Shown here piece by piece: positions 53,328-62,726 of a DNA stretch of 64,000 nucleotides. The DNA lies in the NCBI RefSeq assembly GCF_000154845.1, contig NZ_DS981512.1, positions 1 to 64,000 on the forward strand, read 5' to 3'. This DNA is from Phocaeicola coprocola DSM 17136. Lineage in GTDB: Bacteria > Bacteroidota > Bacteroidia > Bacteroidales > Bacteroidaceae. The notes beneath the pieces are model-generated. The model saw nothing but the letters and a program-made list of their open reading frames with translations, ran no database searches and was not told the DNA's origin. The position numbers and the translations under genes were made by a program. Each line of letters begins with the position of its first letter. Position 1 is the stretch's first letter.

Positions 53328-55097
53328 ATGAAAGGCGTATGGCTATTTTTTGTTTTTAGTTGTATGTTTTTGTTTTTGCAGGCGGGAACTTATCGTAAAA
53401 GAGAAGTTAGCCGCCCGTGCTTTATTACGACAAATACGTCGAAAATAGAAATAAAGAAAATCATATTAACGGATGAGCAGACGCAGGTAGATGCTGTTTT
53501 GTATGGTGAGCCGGGAGAAGCTGCTGTTATCTCTTCGAAAACATGTCTGCGTACCACGCAGCAAGAATTTAGCTTGCGTGAAGCTGAAGGGGTGTCTATT
53601 GATGGAAAAACCGAGCCGGAGCTTATTTCGAAGTCGGGGAAGCATCATGTAACTCTTTCTTTTGCTCCGATTCCTGCAGGAGTGCATGCTGTTGATTTTG
53701 TAGAGAAAGAAGAAGGATGGATTATATGGGGGGTACAACTAAGTAAGGCAGAACCCTATGTATATATACCAAGTTTTTTGCAAACTAATCATCTGGAGCA
53801 AAGTCAGGATTTGCCTGCTCCCCAGTTAAAAGCAGGTAAGTCTATAATAAACGGTTATATATTAGGTTATGATCCTCAAATTGCATTGGATGTTGTTTTT
53901 CGTCATTCAGACTGGCTGTTTTATAATGATTGGGGAAAGACTGTAAAGGTACGTCAGGATGGTTCTTTTCATATTGAAACCGATTTACTGCTTGCCGGAG
54001 GGGCAAAACTTCAGATAAATAAGGCACAGTTGGATCTTTTCCTTTTACCAGGTAAAGAAATGACTGTGTATATTCATCTTCCCAGATTGAGTATGTCGGC
54101 TTCCCGTTTGTTGAAGGATGAGTATGACCGGAAGCAGAAAGCGTGGTTTGATGGAGCTGAATCCTTGTTGAATACGGAACTGGCTACCTGGGGATACCCT
54201 CTGGCTCTTAACGATGATCCTGATTTCTCAAGTAAGACGCTGGATTTATCTGATGAAGAATATAATAAACAGGTGCAGTCTGAGCTGGAAAGACTTGAAT
54301 CGGATTTAGACCATGACCAACGAGCCGGTAAAGCGTATAAGGAATACGTATCTGCAAATATGCAGATAAATGCTCTTGTTCTGCAAGGTGCCCGTACTAA
54401 AATGCAGGGGATTGTAAACTCTCCTTATGATAAATATGGTTACGATTATGTGACATACTTACAGTATCGGGAACGTGATACGGGGGAAACGTTAGATTTG
54501 TGGGAAGATATAAAAAAGGCAAGAAATATTTATCAGAATGTTGTTAAAGAAGAACGTCTGAAATCGGCAGACAAAAAAATGCTGGCTTCGATAGAACATC
54601 CGGAAATAAGTGCATATGTAAGAGAAAAGATAAAGACCATGCAGGCTGTTGCCGAACGGGCAAAGGCTTCTGAAAAATATGTTATTGCAGAGTTGGATAC
54701 ATTAGTGTCGGGAGCTGATATATTGCCTGCTATCATATCTCAGCATCGGGGTAATGCTGTACTTGTTGATTTCTGGGCTACATGGTGCGGTCCTTGCCGG
54801 AAAAGCATGCCTGCGGTAAATGTACTAAAGCAGCGGATGTCATCGAAAGATGTAGTATATGTTTATGTTACAGGACCATCTTCTCCAAAAGAAGTCTGGA
54901 AGACTGCTATTGCGGAAATAAATGGTATACATTATCGTTTGACTCAGAAACAATGGGAATATCTTTGTAATTCGTATGGCATTACAGGAATTCCGGGATA
55001 TCTGGTAATCAGTTACGATGGTAAGCTTCAGGATCGTTATGTAGGATTTCCTGGAGTTGACATTTTGCAGAGAGATTTGTTGAGAGCTATGGAGTAG
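53328..55097 (+). CDS. Thioredoxin-domain envelope protein (TlpA/ResA type)
   Basis: 589 residues with an N-terminal signal or anchor (GVWLFFVFSCMFLFLQAG). A long beta- then helix-rich region of unknown role fills residues 20-455. The C-terminal thioredoxin fold has the active site WCGPC (C487, C490) in VDFWATWCGPCRKS and the cis-Pro in GITGIPGYLV. Such proteins keep periplasmic cysteines reduced or serve as specific thiol reductases; the partner is not apparent. Third gene of the hflX unit. Confidence 0.88.
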   Translation: MKGVWLFFVFSCMFLFLQAGTYRKREVSRPCFITTNTSKIEIKKIILTDEQTQVDAVLYGEPGEAAVISSKTCLRTTQQEFSLREAEGVSIDGKTEPELISKSGKHHVTLSFAPIPAGVHAVDFVEKEEGWIIWGVQLSKAEPYVYIPSFLQTNHLEQSQDLPAPQLKAGKSIINGYILGYDPQIALDVVFRHSDWLFYNDWGKTVKVRQDGSFHIETDLLLAGGAKLQINKAQLDLFLLPGKEMTVYIHLPRLSMSASRLLKDEYDRKQKAWFDGAESLLNTELATWGYPLALNDDPDFSSKTLDLSDEEYNKQVQSELERLESDLDHDQRAGKAYKEYVSANMQINALVLQGARTKMQGIVNSPYDKYGYDYVTYLQYRERDTGETLDLWEDIKKARNIYQNVVKEERLKSADKKMLASIEHPEISAYVREKIKTMQAVAERAKASEKYVIAELDTLVSGADILPAIISQHRGNAVLVDFWATWCGPCRKSMPAVNVLKQRMSSKDVVYVYVTGPSSPKEVWKTAIAEINGIHYRLTQKQWEYLCNSYGITGIPGYLVISYDGKLQDRYVGFPGVDILQRDLLRAME

Positions 55098-55210
55098 GAG
55101 AGTTTCAGTAAATCTCTTACTGAATCATGAAAGTGAAATACGGCAGAGTTTTTGAATCATTCGGAACAAAGATTTTATCTTAATTAAGGAAAAATTTCGA
55201 TAATACTTCG

Positions 55211-55218
55211 TACCTTTG
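55211..55218 (+). promoter_or_regulatory. -7 box for fumarase
   Basis: TACCTTTG, 35 bases before the fumarase ATG. Region 55098-55210 shows only a weak hairpin (ttcagtaa/ttactgaa). Confidence 0.7.
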
Positions 55219-55253
55219 TTGGCATAGTAACTAACAATTAATTTCTTATCATT

Positions 55254-56897
55254 ATGGCAACACCAGAATTCAAGTATCAGCCGATGTTTGAACACGGAAA
55301 GGATACTACTGAATACTATTTGCTTACAAAAGACTATGTGTCTGTAAGCGAGTTCGAAGGAAAACCTATCCTGAAAATTGAAAAAGAAGGATTGACTGCA
55401 ATGGCTAACGCTGCATTCCACGATGTTTCTTTCATGTTGCGTCGTTCTCACAACGAACAGGTAGCCAAAATATTGAATGATCCGGAAGCTAGCGAAAACG
55501 ATAAATACGTTGCTTTGACTTTCTTGCGTAACGCTGAAGTTGCAGCAAAAGGAGTTTTACCTTTCTGTCAGGATACCGGTACTGCTATTATACATGGTGA
55601 AAAGGGTCAGCAAGTATGGACTGGATACTGTGATGAAGAAGCTTTGTCACTGGGTGTATATAAAACATATACAGAAAACAACTTGCGTTATTCTCAGAAT
55701 GCTCCGTTGAGTATGTATGAAGAAGTAAACACACGTTGTAACTTGCCTGCACAGATCGACCTGGAAGCTACTGAAGGTATGGAATATAACTTCCTGTGTG
55801 TAACAAAAGGTGGTGGTTCTGCTAATAAAACTTATCTGTATCAGGAAACCAAAGCTATCTTGAATCCGGCTACATTGGTTCCGTTCCTGGTAGAAAAGAT
55901 GAAGACTTTAGGTACAGCTGCTTGTCCTCCTTATCATATTGCATTTGTAATTGGTGGTACATCTGCTGAAAAGAACTTGCTGACTGTGAAATTGGCTTCT
56001 ACTCGTTTCTATGACAACTTGCCTACTACAGGCAATGAATACGGACGTGCATTCCGCGATGTAGAACTTGAAAAGCAAGTATTGGAAGAAGCTCACCGTA
56101 TTGGTTTGGGAGCACAGTTTGGTGGTAAATATTATGCTCACGATGTACGCATCATTCGTTTGCCTCGTCACGGTGCTTCTTGTCCGGTTGGCTTGGGTGT
56201 TTCTTGTTCTGCTGACCGTAATATCAGATGTAAGATTAATAAAGATGGTATCTGGATTGAAAAACTGGATTCAAATCCAGGTGAATTGATTCCTGAAGAA
56301 TTGCGTCAGGCAGGTGAAGGTAATGCTGTGAAGATTGACCTTAACCGTCCGATGCCGGAAATTCTTGCAGAACTCGATAAATATCCTGTTGCCACTCGTC
56401 TGTCACTGAATGGTACTATTATTGTTGGTCGTGATATCGCTCATGCTAAACTGAAAGAATGTTTGGATCGTGGTGAAGATTTGCCTCAGTACATTAAAGA
56501 CCATCCTATTTATTATGCTGGTCCTGCCAAGACTCCTGCAGGTATGGCTTGTGGTTCTATGGGACCGACAACTGCCGGACGTATGGACCCGTATGTTGAC
56601 TTGTTCCAGAGTCATGGTGGTAGCATGATTATGTTGGCTAAAGGTAACCGTAGCCAGGCTGTAACCGATGCTTGTAAGAAGCATGGTGGTTTCTATCTGG
56701 GTTCTATCGGTGGTCCGGCTGCTATTCTTGCTCAGAATAATATTAAGAGCATCGAATGTGTAGAATATCCTGAACTGGGTATGGAAGCAATCTGGAAGAT
56801 TGAAGTAGAAGACTTCCCTGCATTTATCCTGGTTGACAATAAGGGTAATGATTTCTTTAAACAGATCAAACCACGTTGTACTGGAAACTGTAAATAA
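55254..56897 (+). CDS. fum: Fumarate hydratase class I (iron-sulfur)
   Basis: 547 residues, the single-chain alpha-beta class I form. Interconverts malate and fumarate using an oxygen-sensitive [4Fe-4S] cluster, part of the reductive branch to succinate and propionate in these anaerobes. Cluster cysteines are visible in LPFCQDTG and later Cys-containing blocks ([11 protein letters not shown]); [15 protein letters not shown] and [11 protein letters not shown] match the family. Codon use is strongly biased, as in a highly expressed gene. Single gene with its own promoter and terminator. Confidence 0.96.
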   Translation: MATPEFKYQPMFEHGKDTTEYYLLTKDYVSVSEFEGKPILKIEKEGLTAMANAAFHDVSFMLRRSHNEQVAKILNDPEASENDKYVALTFLRNAEVAAKGVLPFCQDTGTAIIHGEKGQQVWTGYCDEEALSLGVYKTYTENNLRYSQNAPLSMYEEVNTRCNLPAQIDLEATEGMEYNFLCVTKGGGSANKTYLYQETKAILNPATLVPFLVEKMKTLGTAACPPYHIAFVIGGTSAEKNLLTVKLASTRFYDNLPTTGNEYGRAFRDVELEKQVLEEAHRIGLGAQFGGKYYAHDVRIIRLPRHGASCPVGLGVSCSADRNIRCKINKDGIWIEKLDSNPGELIPEELRQAGEGNAVKIDLNRPMPEILAELDKYPVATRLSLNGTIIVGRDIAHAKLKECLDRGEDLPQYIKDHPIYYAGPAKTPAGMACGSMGPTTAGRMDPYVDLFQSHGGSMIMLAKGNRSQAVTDACKKHGGFYLGSIGGPAAILAQNNIKSIECVEYPELGMEAIWKIEVEDFPAFILVDNKGNDFFKQIKPRCTGNCK

Positions 56898-56920
56898 GTA
56901 ATTTATTTTCAACTATAAGA

Positions 56921-56961
56921 AAGGCATCATCCTCTTTCAAATCAGTAGAGGATGATGCCTT
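56921..56961. terminator. Bidirectional terminator between fumarase and GH84 gene
   Basis: 15-bp perfect stem aaggcatcatcctct/agaggatgatgcctt with T run after it and A-rich run before it; serves the two convergent genes. Confidence 0.88.
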
Positions 56962-56987
56962 TTCTTTTTATATTCCTGGTCGGTTTA

Positions 56988-59555
56988 TTATTGAAGATTA
57001 GCGACGACTTCGAATATTTCAGCTTTGCCTTCCAGAGTGACTTTGGTTACTTTATCGTTTGTCAGTTCAAGTTTGAAGAAAGGCGAAGAAATACTTGTTT
57101 CGGATACCAATTCTCCTTTTTTATCAAATTGTTTGACTTTGAGCGGAGCTGAAAGTTTATCCATCAATAATGTATAAGTTTTTGTTCCTTGAGGAACTTC
57201 GAAAGTTAATGCATTAGAAACCTTATAAAAAGTAGACAGATTTTGATCGAATGCATAAACAACTTGTTGTGGATTCTCTGACTCCAGTTTGAATCCTAGA
57301 TTTTCAACATGAAGCGGGTTGACCTCGAAAGAGCGGACAGAAGCATAATTTTTGCGTTCAGATTCCAGTCTTTTCAGTCGTACGTAACGTGCTTTTACAG
57401 CATCTCCTTTCCAGTTGATGACATATTGCTTATTCAATTCTTTGATAAGGGGAGTCCATGTTTTGCCGTCAGCAGAACATTCCAAAATCGCATGGTCAAA
57501 GTAGTCTACATCGTCTACAGAATTTCGTCCTTGCAGGATTGATATTTCTGTCACGTCACGGATGTCTCTCAGGTCTACTCCAATCCAGTCACCTTCTTTT
57601 TGTCCGATACCTGACGTATAGTAAGTAGTAGTGTCATTATCAAGCATTAATTTAGTAAGGATTGTACCAGAGTTACCAAATGAACCAATGCCTTTATAAT
57701 CTTTAGGTGTTGTACCCAGCAGTTTCTTTAAGAAGCCATGAGCCATATCGTCCATTGCATTTTCATAGAACGGTTGCAGTTTGAGTGTTCCGGATTTATG
57801 AGCTTCATAAGCTTTACGATCTTCTTTACTCATCAAGTTCTGCACATATTTGTTCCAGAAGCTACTGTCGTCGTTGCCTGAGCGATAAATTTGAGCCAGT
57901 TCAATAGCTTGTTTCCCTCTTGTTCCCAGCTTCCCGAATTCTGTCAGCCACGGACGGAGTTCTTGCAGCAGGGCTTTATTCTCACATCCCTGTTCCATTT
58001 CAGCCGGGACTTTTTCTATTTTTTCGAATTCTGTTTTAAGAGCCTGAGCCGTGGCATCATTCCATTCTGCAATCCGGAATGTCTTAGTTTCCCAAGATTC
58101 ATCTCTGCGATATCCGTTTTCAGTGTCACTGGAGTGAATGGCAAATGTACGGTAAGCATCTTTGGCTTTTGGAGTCAACTCCTGCAATCCTCTTTCCCAA
58201 CTGTCTATAGGATTATAGTTTGCGATATTCCATGTGTAGTCTGCAACTCCGTACAAAGCAAGCTTGGAAGCCTCACCGTGTTCCATTGGGTTGCTGACAA
58301 CACCACAGACATTTTCTTTAGTCAGCGAAGTATCCAGACCGTATACGGGACCTTGTAGAATGAAGTTACGGATATAATCGGTTACCGGATAGTTCCACCA
58401 GTAATACGCCGGTCTTTTGATACGTGAGTTAATCCATTCCATTGTTTCCGGAGTCAGGTCACTGCATACCACATCTCCTGTCCAGAATACTTTTATATCT
58501 GGATTCAAACTATCTCCATAAATAGCCAGGCTCCCTTGCGGAGTAGGATTAGCCCAAAGCTTAGAGTAATCTGTCGGGCAGACTGTCAATGGAGATACAT
58601 CACCTTTGGCTTTTACAAAGTCATCAGTCAGACGGTTTAGTAATTCTGTCTGTTTTAACGGATTGGTTCCTTCTCCTGAAATGTCATCGAAGAAAATTGC
58701 GAAATCTCTTACTCCCAGGTCGTACATCCAGTTAAACTTATTAACCAGATTCTGATAATCTTCTTCGTTCCATTTGATGTCTTGCCCCGGATGGATGGCC
58801 CATACAAAATCTACGCGATTCCGTTTACACGCCTGAACCAGTTCTTTGATATTCTGAGCTTCTTTTTCGGGATAAGGAAGTCTCCAGTTCGGACAACTAT
58901 GAAATGGATCATCTTTAGGACCATATAAGTAAGTGTTCATTTTGAATTTTCCGTAGAAATCAATTAATGACATACGTACCTGATGTGACCATGGCGTGCC
59001 GTAAAAACCTTCTACTACACCACGGTTGGGTAGGTCTGGATAATCGTTGATATCCAAATAAGGTAATTGTTTTTCTGCAGCGATAGGGCTTTCTATAAGT
59101 TGGCGCAATGTTTGGATGCCATAAAAAGCTCCTCGTTCATCATATCCAACGATTGTAACTCCTTTTTTGTCAATACGCATGGTGTAAGCTCCAGAAATCT
59201 CCTTGACCCCTTGCTTAAGTGCTACCTTTTTTCCAAAATCGATAGTTAGTTTCACTCCTTTTTTTGTCAGAGTAAGAAATTTCAGATCTTCTGCAAATTT
59301 TTCTTGTTTATCTTTAAGAACCAATCCACCAGCAATATCCAACATATTGTTTCGATCTACTGTTAGTTTGTGGGGAGTCGGATTGATGATAATTCCCTGA
59401 TGGTCTATCTTCTTTCCGGGAACGGGCAATACTTGTTGGATTTCCAGTCGTTGTGACGATAAATCAAACTCAGTTTCTTGTGCAAGGAGATTACTGCATG
59501 CCATTGCGCATATTACTCCTGTCATTAGTGATTTTTTATAGTATCTTTTTTCCAT
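56988..59555 (-). CDS. GH84 beta-N-acetylglucosaminidase
   Basis: 855 residues. Signal peptide (TGVICAMACSNLLAQ), N-terminal alpha/beta domain (to about 170), GH84 catalytic barrel (GVVEGFYGTPWSHQ; catalytic Asp pair D290-D291 in FAIFFDDISG) and a C-terminal F5/8-type carbohydrate-binding module (about 600-740: WIGVDLRDIRDVTEI, YVRLKRL). Removes terminal beta-GlcNAc, for example from host mucin O-glycans, by substrate-assisted catalysis. Last gene of a minus-strand series with a DUF5009 protein, phosphoesterase and sugar porter. Confidence 0.93.
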   Translation of the reverse strand: MEKRYYKKSLMTGVICAMACSNLLAQETEFDLSSQRLEIQQVLPVPGKKIDHQGIIINPTPHKLTVDRNNMLDIAGGLVLKDKQEKFAEDLKFLTLTKKGVKLTIDFGKKVALKQGVKEISGAYTMRIDKKGVTIVGYDERGAFYGIQTLRQLIESPIAAEKQLPYLDINDYPDLPNRGVVEGFYGTPWSHQVRMSLIDFYGKFKMNTYLYGPKDDPFHSCPNWRLPYPEKEAQNIKELVQACKRNRVDFVWAIHPGQDIKWNEEDYQNLVNKFNWMYDLGVRDFAIFFDDISGEGTNPLKQTELLNRLTDDFVKAKGDVSPLTVCPTDYSKLWANPTPQGSLAIYGDSLNPDIKVFWTGDVVCSDLTPETMEWINSRIKRPAYYWWNYPVTDYIRNFILQGPVYGLDTSLTKENVCGVVSNPMEHGEASKLALYGVADYTWNIANYNPIDSWERGLQELTPKAKDAYRTFAIHSSDTENGYRRDESWETKTFRIAEWNDATAQALKTEFEKIEKVPAEMEQGCENKALLQELRPWLTEFGKLGTRGKQAIELAQIYRSGNDDSSFWNKYVQNLMSKEDRKAYEAHKSGTLKLQPFYENAMDDMAHGFLKKLLGTTPKDYKGIGSFGNSGTILTKLMLDNDTTTYYTSGIGQKEGDWIGVDLRDIRDVTEISILQGRNSVDDVDYFDHAILECSADGKTWTPLIKELNKQYVINWKGDAVKARYVRLKRLESERKNYASVRSFEVNPLHVENLGFKLESENPQQVVYAFDQNLSTFYKVSNALTFEVPQGTKTYTLLMDKLSAPLKVKQFDKKGELVSETSISSPFFKLELTNDKVTKVTLEGKAEIFEVVANLQ

Positions 59556-59680
59556 ATAAAATAGGTTTTGCTTTACAAAGCTATTGATTTCCTTGTAAAA
59601 GAAAGTTGTTTTAGGGCAAAATGTTTGCTTGAACTTGAAAAATATACTTAATAAAAGATACTATTGTTTCATCTTTTATT

Positions 59681-61084
59681 TTAAGTTCGCCAATACCATT
59701 TGATACGAGTAAAAAACATAGTTATAAATACAGTTAAGCTTGTTAATATAATTCCGTGTAAAAATCCTAGCCAAGGAGATGAATAAAAATATTTTAATAA
59801 AGGAGTTATTCCTAAGATATTTAGTATTGGATATATCAAAAGATCTGTTGCTACATAGGCTATCATCGGATTTTGTCCAGACATGATTAAGAAACGTGTG
59901 GAACGAACACATTTGAAGTAATCACAAATAATATTGAAAATAATCAATGTCATAAAAGCTAATCCTGATGTAACAAAGAAATAGCTGAATGTTGCATAAT
60001 CTTTTTTGATACCTTCTTGAAAAGGTTCAATAAAAAGCCCTAATAGCAGGAAGAAACTTCCTAGGTCGAACAGTTTGTACCAAAGTGTTCTAATATCAGT
60101 TTTAGGTTTACCTTTAAGTAATAAATATCCGGTTGTTAGTAAAATAATAGTAATAATCAGGTTTGCTTCAAGAAATCGATTATATAAACAATATAGATTT
60201 ACTAATATGACAGATACCAGAATACTCAATAAAGCAACTCCTGTTCTGACTTTTGTCGGATAGATATTCTCATGGTTCTCTGAGAGCCATTTTTTTAGAA
60301 TCTCTCCTGCAAAGCTTCCTGGGATAACAATGAACAGATATTCCAGATATTCAAACCGGTACAGCCAAGGTATAGGAGAAATATTCAGGTAATGTTCTAC
60401 CCATGAGCTTTCGATATCTTTACTTATCATCAAAGCTCCTAATAAGATTAAAATACAGATTCTTAGCAAGCGATTATGTATAGTAAATATGTAAAGTAAC
60501 GAGCCGAATATAGCCATATTGGCTAATATTAATATGATTATATTACTAAAATATAGGGAAAAGCTTCTTTCATTGGCATATTGTGTCGTTACCAACATAA
60601 TAATGGCGATTAGATAGGCTGATAGTTTTATGATTTTATGTATTTTTTCAGGTAGTTGATATGGAATACGCATAAACATAGGAAATAAAACCATAAAGCA
60701 AGTTATTGCTAATAACCAGGAACGTAAGTCTTGTGGAGAACTTATTACGTAAGGATAAAAATGTTGGATAAAAATAGCAAAGAAGGTTAATTGTATTCCT
60801 CTTTTGATCGCATCATAGCATAGCATTAATTTGCTTCTTCCTTTTTCTGCATGTCTGCCGATGGAAAAAGGAAATGCAGCTCCCATAGCAAAAAGGAAAA
60901 ATGGAAAAACTAAATCTACCCATGTGATACCAGGTATTTCCGGGTTAAAAATATGCTCAGGAGGAGGGGTTTGGGCGTGACTCATCCATCCTGGTAAAAT
61001 GGAGGATATAATGGTAGCTGATAATACCATTGTGATGATAGCATATCCTCGTAAAGCGTCTAGTGCTAAAGCTCTTTGATTCAT
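59681..61084 (-). CDS. DUF5009 / HGSNAT-like membrane acyltransferase
   Basis: 467 residues, about ten membrane segments. It starts with LALDALRGYAIITMVL, the signature of the heparan-alpha-glucosaminide N-acetyltransferase-like (NagX/DUF5009) group, followed by a periplasmic loop and FFLFAMGAAFPFSIGR. Related proteins are linked to GlcNAc or glucosamine use, perhaps transferring acyl groups across the inner membrane. The GH84 gene lies downstream, in line with GlcNAc handling. Substrate is inference. Confidence 0.88.
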   Translation of the reverse strand: MNQRALALDALRGYAIITMVLSATIISSILPGWMSHAQTPPPEHIFNPEIPGITWVDLVFPFFLFAMGAAFPFSIGRHAEKGRSKLMLCYDAIKRGIQLTFFAIFIQHFYPYVISSPQDLRSWLLAITCFMVLFPMFMRIPYQLPEKIHKIIKLSAYLIAIIMLVTTQYANERSFSLYFSNIIILILANMAIFGSLLYIFTIHNRLLRICILILLGALMISKDIESSWVEHYLNISPIPWLYRFEYLEYLFIVIPGSFAGEILKKWLSENHENIYPTKVRTGVALLSILVSVILVNLYCLYNRFLEANLIITIILLTTGYLLLKGKPKTDIRTLWYKLFDLGSFFLLLGLFIEPFQEGIKKDYATFSYFFVTSGLAFMTLIIFNIICDYFKCVRSTRFLIMSGQNPMIAYVATDLLIYPILNILGITPLLKYFYSSPWLGFLHGIILTSLTVFITMFFTRIKWYWRT

Positions 61085-61125
61085 TGGTTGTGTGTTTAGA
61101 TTTATGTTTTATAAATATTCTGCAA

Positions 61126-61175
61126 ATAGAGGCGTAGTTCTCATCTCATCGAGATTGAATGACTGACGCCTCTAT
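61126..61175. other. Hairpin between phosphoesterase and DUF5009 genes
   Basis: 10-base arms atagaggcgt and acgcctctat are 30 bases apart with a small inner pairing (tctc/gaga). No strong T run, so it may be an mRNA-processing or attenuation site inside the operon rather than a terminator. Confidence 0.45.
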
Positions 61176-61248
61176 AAATGATGGTCACCTTTTTATGCGT
61201 TATCCCTCCATCATTAATCAACAAAAACCTTAATATAACTTATGAAAT

Positions 61249-62712
61249 TTATTTCTGGTATTGTAAAAAGAAAGATGAAAAATCTTGTGCCGATTGTATA
61301 TATTCATGTCCAAATCGGTCGGTTATTTTTACACTTATTTGAGCTTGTGGGTTTTGGGGTATAGCCTTGAATAGATGATTTGTTTTAACCGGAGCAATCC
61401 AGCTATATGTCTGTACAGCTTCTTGACACATCTTTTCAGCTAGTGGATCATAAGCTGTATACTGAGTCATTTCTCCCATGAGTTTTCCATCTTCCATCCA
61501 TTCAACTTTCCATAGCTTATCCCAATTCCATACATTAGCGATTATTGCTTGTGGAAATTCTTTTGAGGCTCCAGGCAGATATACTCTGGCCTGATAGTTA
61601 TCAGGTTTTCCGATGCATTTATATTTCCAGATAAGCTGATTGCCGTTGACTTGATAAATACCATATCCTCGTGGAGTACCATCTAGACAGATATCGGAGC
61701 ACCACCAAGTACCACAGATTGCAGCTGTATTGTGTTCCATAAGTTTGTCATTATAACATATATTGAGATTGTAATGCATATGTCCTGAAATAATGTGCGT
61801 GGGATGATCCTTAATTAACTGGTGAAATGCTTCTGCATTGACAGTCTGGTCGGCTAGTGTATTATAGTCGAATTGGAACGGTTGTTGTTTTTCTGTAAGT
61901 CGGGTAGGTATATGCATGACAATTACAAGTGGAGTTCCTTCTTCTAAAAAAGAGAGATCTTTTTCCATCCATCGAAAAGTTTTTTCGTCGATGTAGCCGA
62001 TATAATAAAATTCTCTTCCGATGTAAAAGTTATTATTTAAAATAATATAGTGTACTTTACCCTTGTTGAAGGAATAGCATGTAGGACCAAAAAAGCTTTC
62101 GAAGCTATGCTGTGAGGTTTCGAAAGAACGTCCGTTATAATCCATATCATGATTTCCTATGGCACGGTATACAGGGATGTTCAATGACTTGATTGCTTCA
62201 ATATATGGTGGAAATAGTTGGGCATTATCGCCCGTAATATCTCCACAGTCAATACCGAAGATATCCGTATTACGATATGATGCAAGTTCTTCCTGATAAT
62301 CATTTAGAAAAGTATGATATGTTTCTAAATTTTCAGGTCTGATAGCTTGAACATCGGCTTGGGCAAAGAATACATGATTTAAGTCATCATGAGGGTTCTT
62401 TTTAAGATGAAAATTATAGTTCTTATCTACAGAACGATCTATTGGCTTATAGAATAATGGAATCGTATTTTCTTTGATTTCTGTCAGGTATCCAGATGGT
62501 GTGGATATAAATACAAATCGACTTTCATTATCAATATTGAGGCTATAGTTACCTTGTTTATCTGTTTGTACGCAATTCTTTCCATCGGAAACAACAACAC
62601 CAGAAATGCCTTTATTTTCGCAAAATACAGTACCTCTTATCTGATGCAGGTGCTGTGTCATTCCGGTTGTTAATCCAAAAACCGATAATAATATGCATAA
62701 AATATGTCTCAT
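61249..62712 (-). CDS. Calcineurin-like metallophosphoesterase, secreted
   Basis: 487 residues. Signal peptide (ILCILLSVFGLTTGMTQ), an N-terminal carboxypeptidase-regulatory-like beta domain (HQIRGTVFCENKGISGVVVSDG), then a metallophosphoesterase core: FFAQADVQ, DCGDITGDN, IGNHDMDY, VIVMHIP and SGHMHYN supply metal ligands. A C-terminal beta domain follows. Such enzymes remove phosphate from sugars or phosphodiesters at the surface. It follows the sugar porter by 14 bases. Confidence 0.9.
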   Translation of the reverse strand: MRHILCILLSVFGLTTGMTQHLHQIRGTVFCENKGISGVVVSDGKNCVQTDKQGNYSLNIDNESRFVFISTPSGYLTEIKENTIPLFYKPIDRSVDKNYNFHLKKNPHDDLNHVFFAQADVQAIRPENLETYHTFLNDYQEELASYRNTDIFGIDCGDITGDNAQLFPPYIEAIKSLNIPVYRAIGNHDMDYNGRSFETSQHSFESFFGPTCYSFNKGKVHYIILNNNFYIGREFYYIGYIDEKTFRWMEKDLSFLEEGTPLVIVMHIPTRLTEKQQPFQFDYNTLADQTVNAEAFHQLIKDHPTHIISGHMHYNLNICYNDKLMEHNTAAICGTWWCSDICLDGTPRGYGIYQVNGNQLIWKYKCIGKPDNYQARVYLPGASKEFPQAIIANVWNWDKLWKVEWMEDGKLMGEMTQYTAYDPLAEKMCQEAVQTYSWIAPVKTNHLFKAIPQNPQAQISVKITDRFGHEYIQSAQDFSSFFLQYQK

Positions 62713-62726
62713 CAGATATTTTTTTA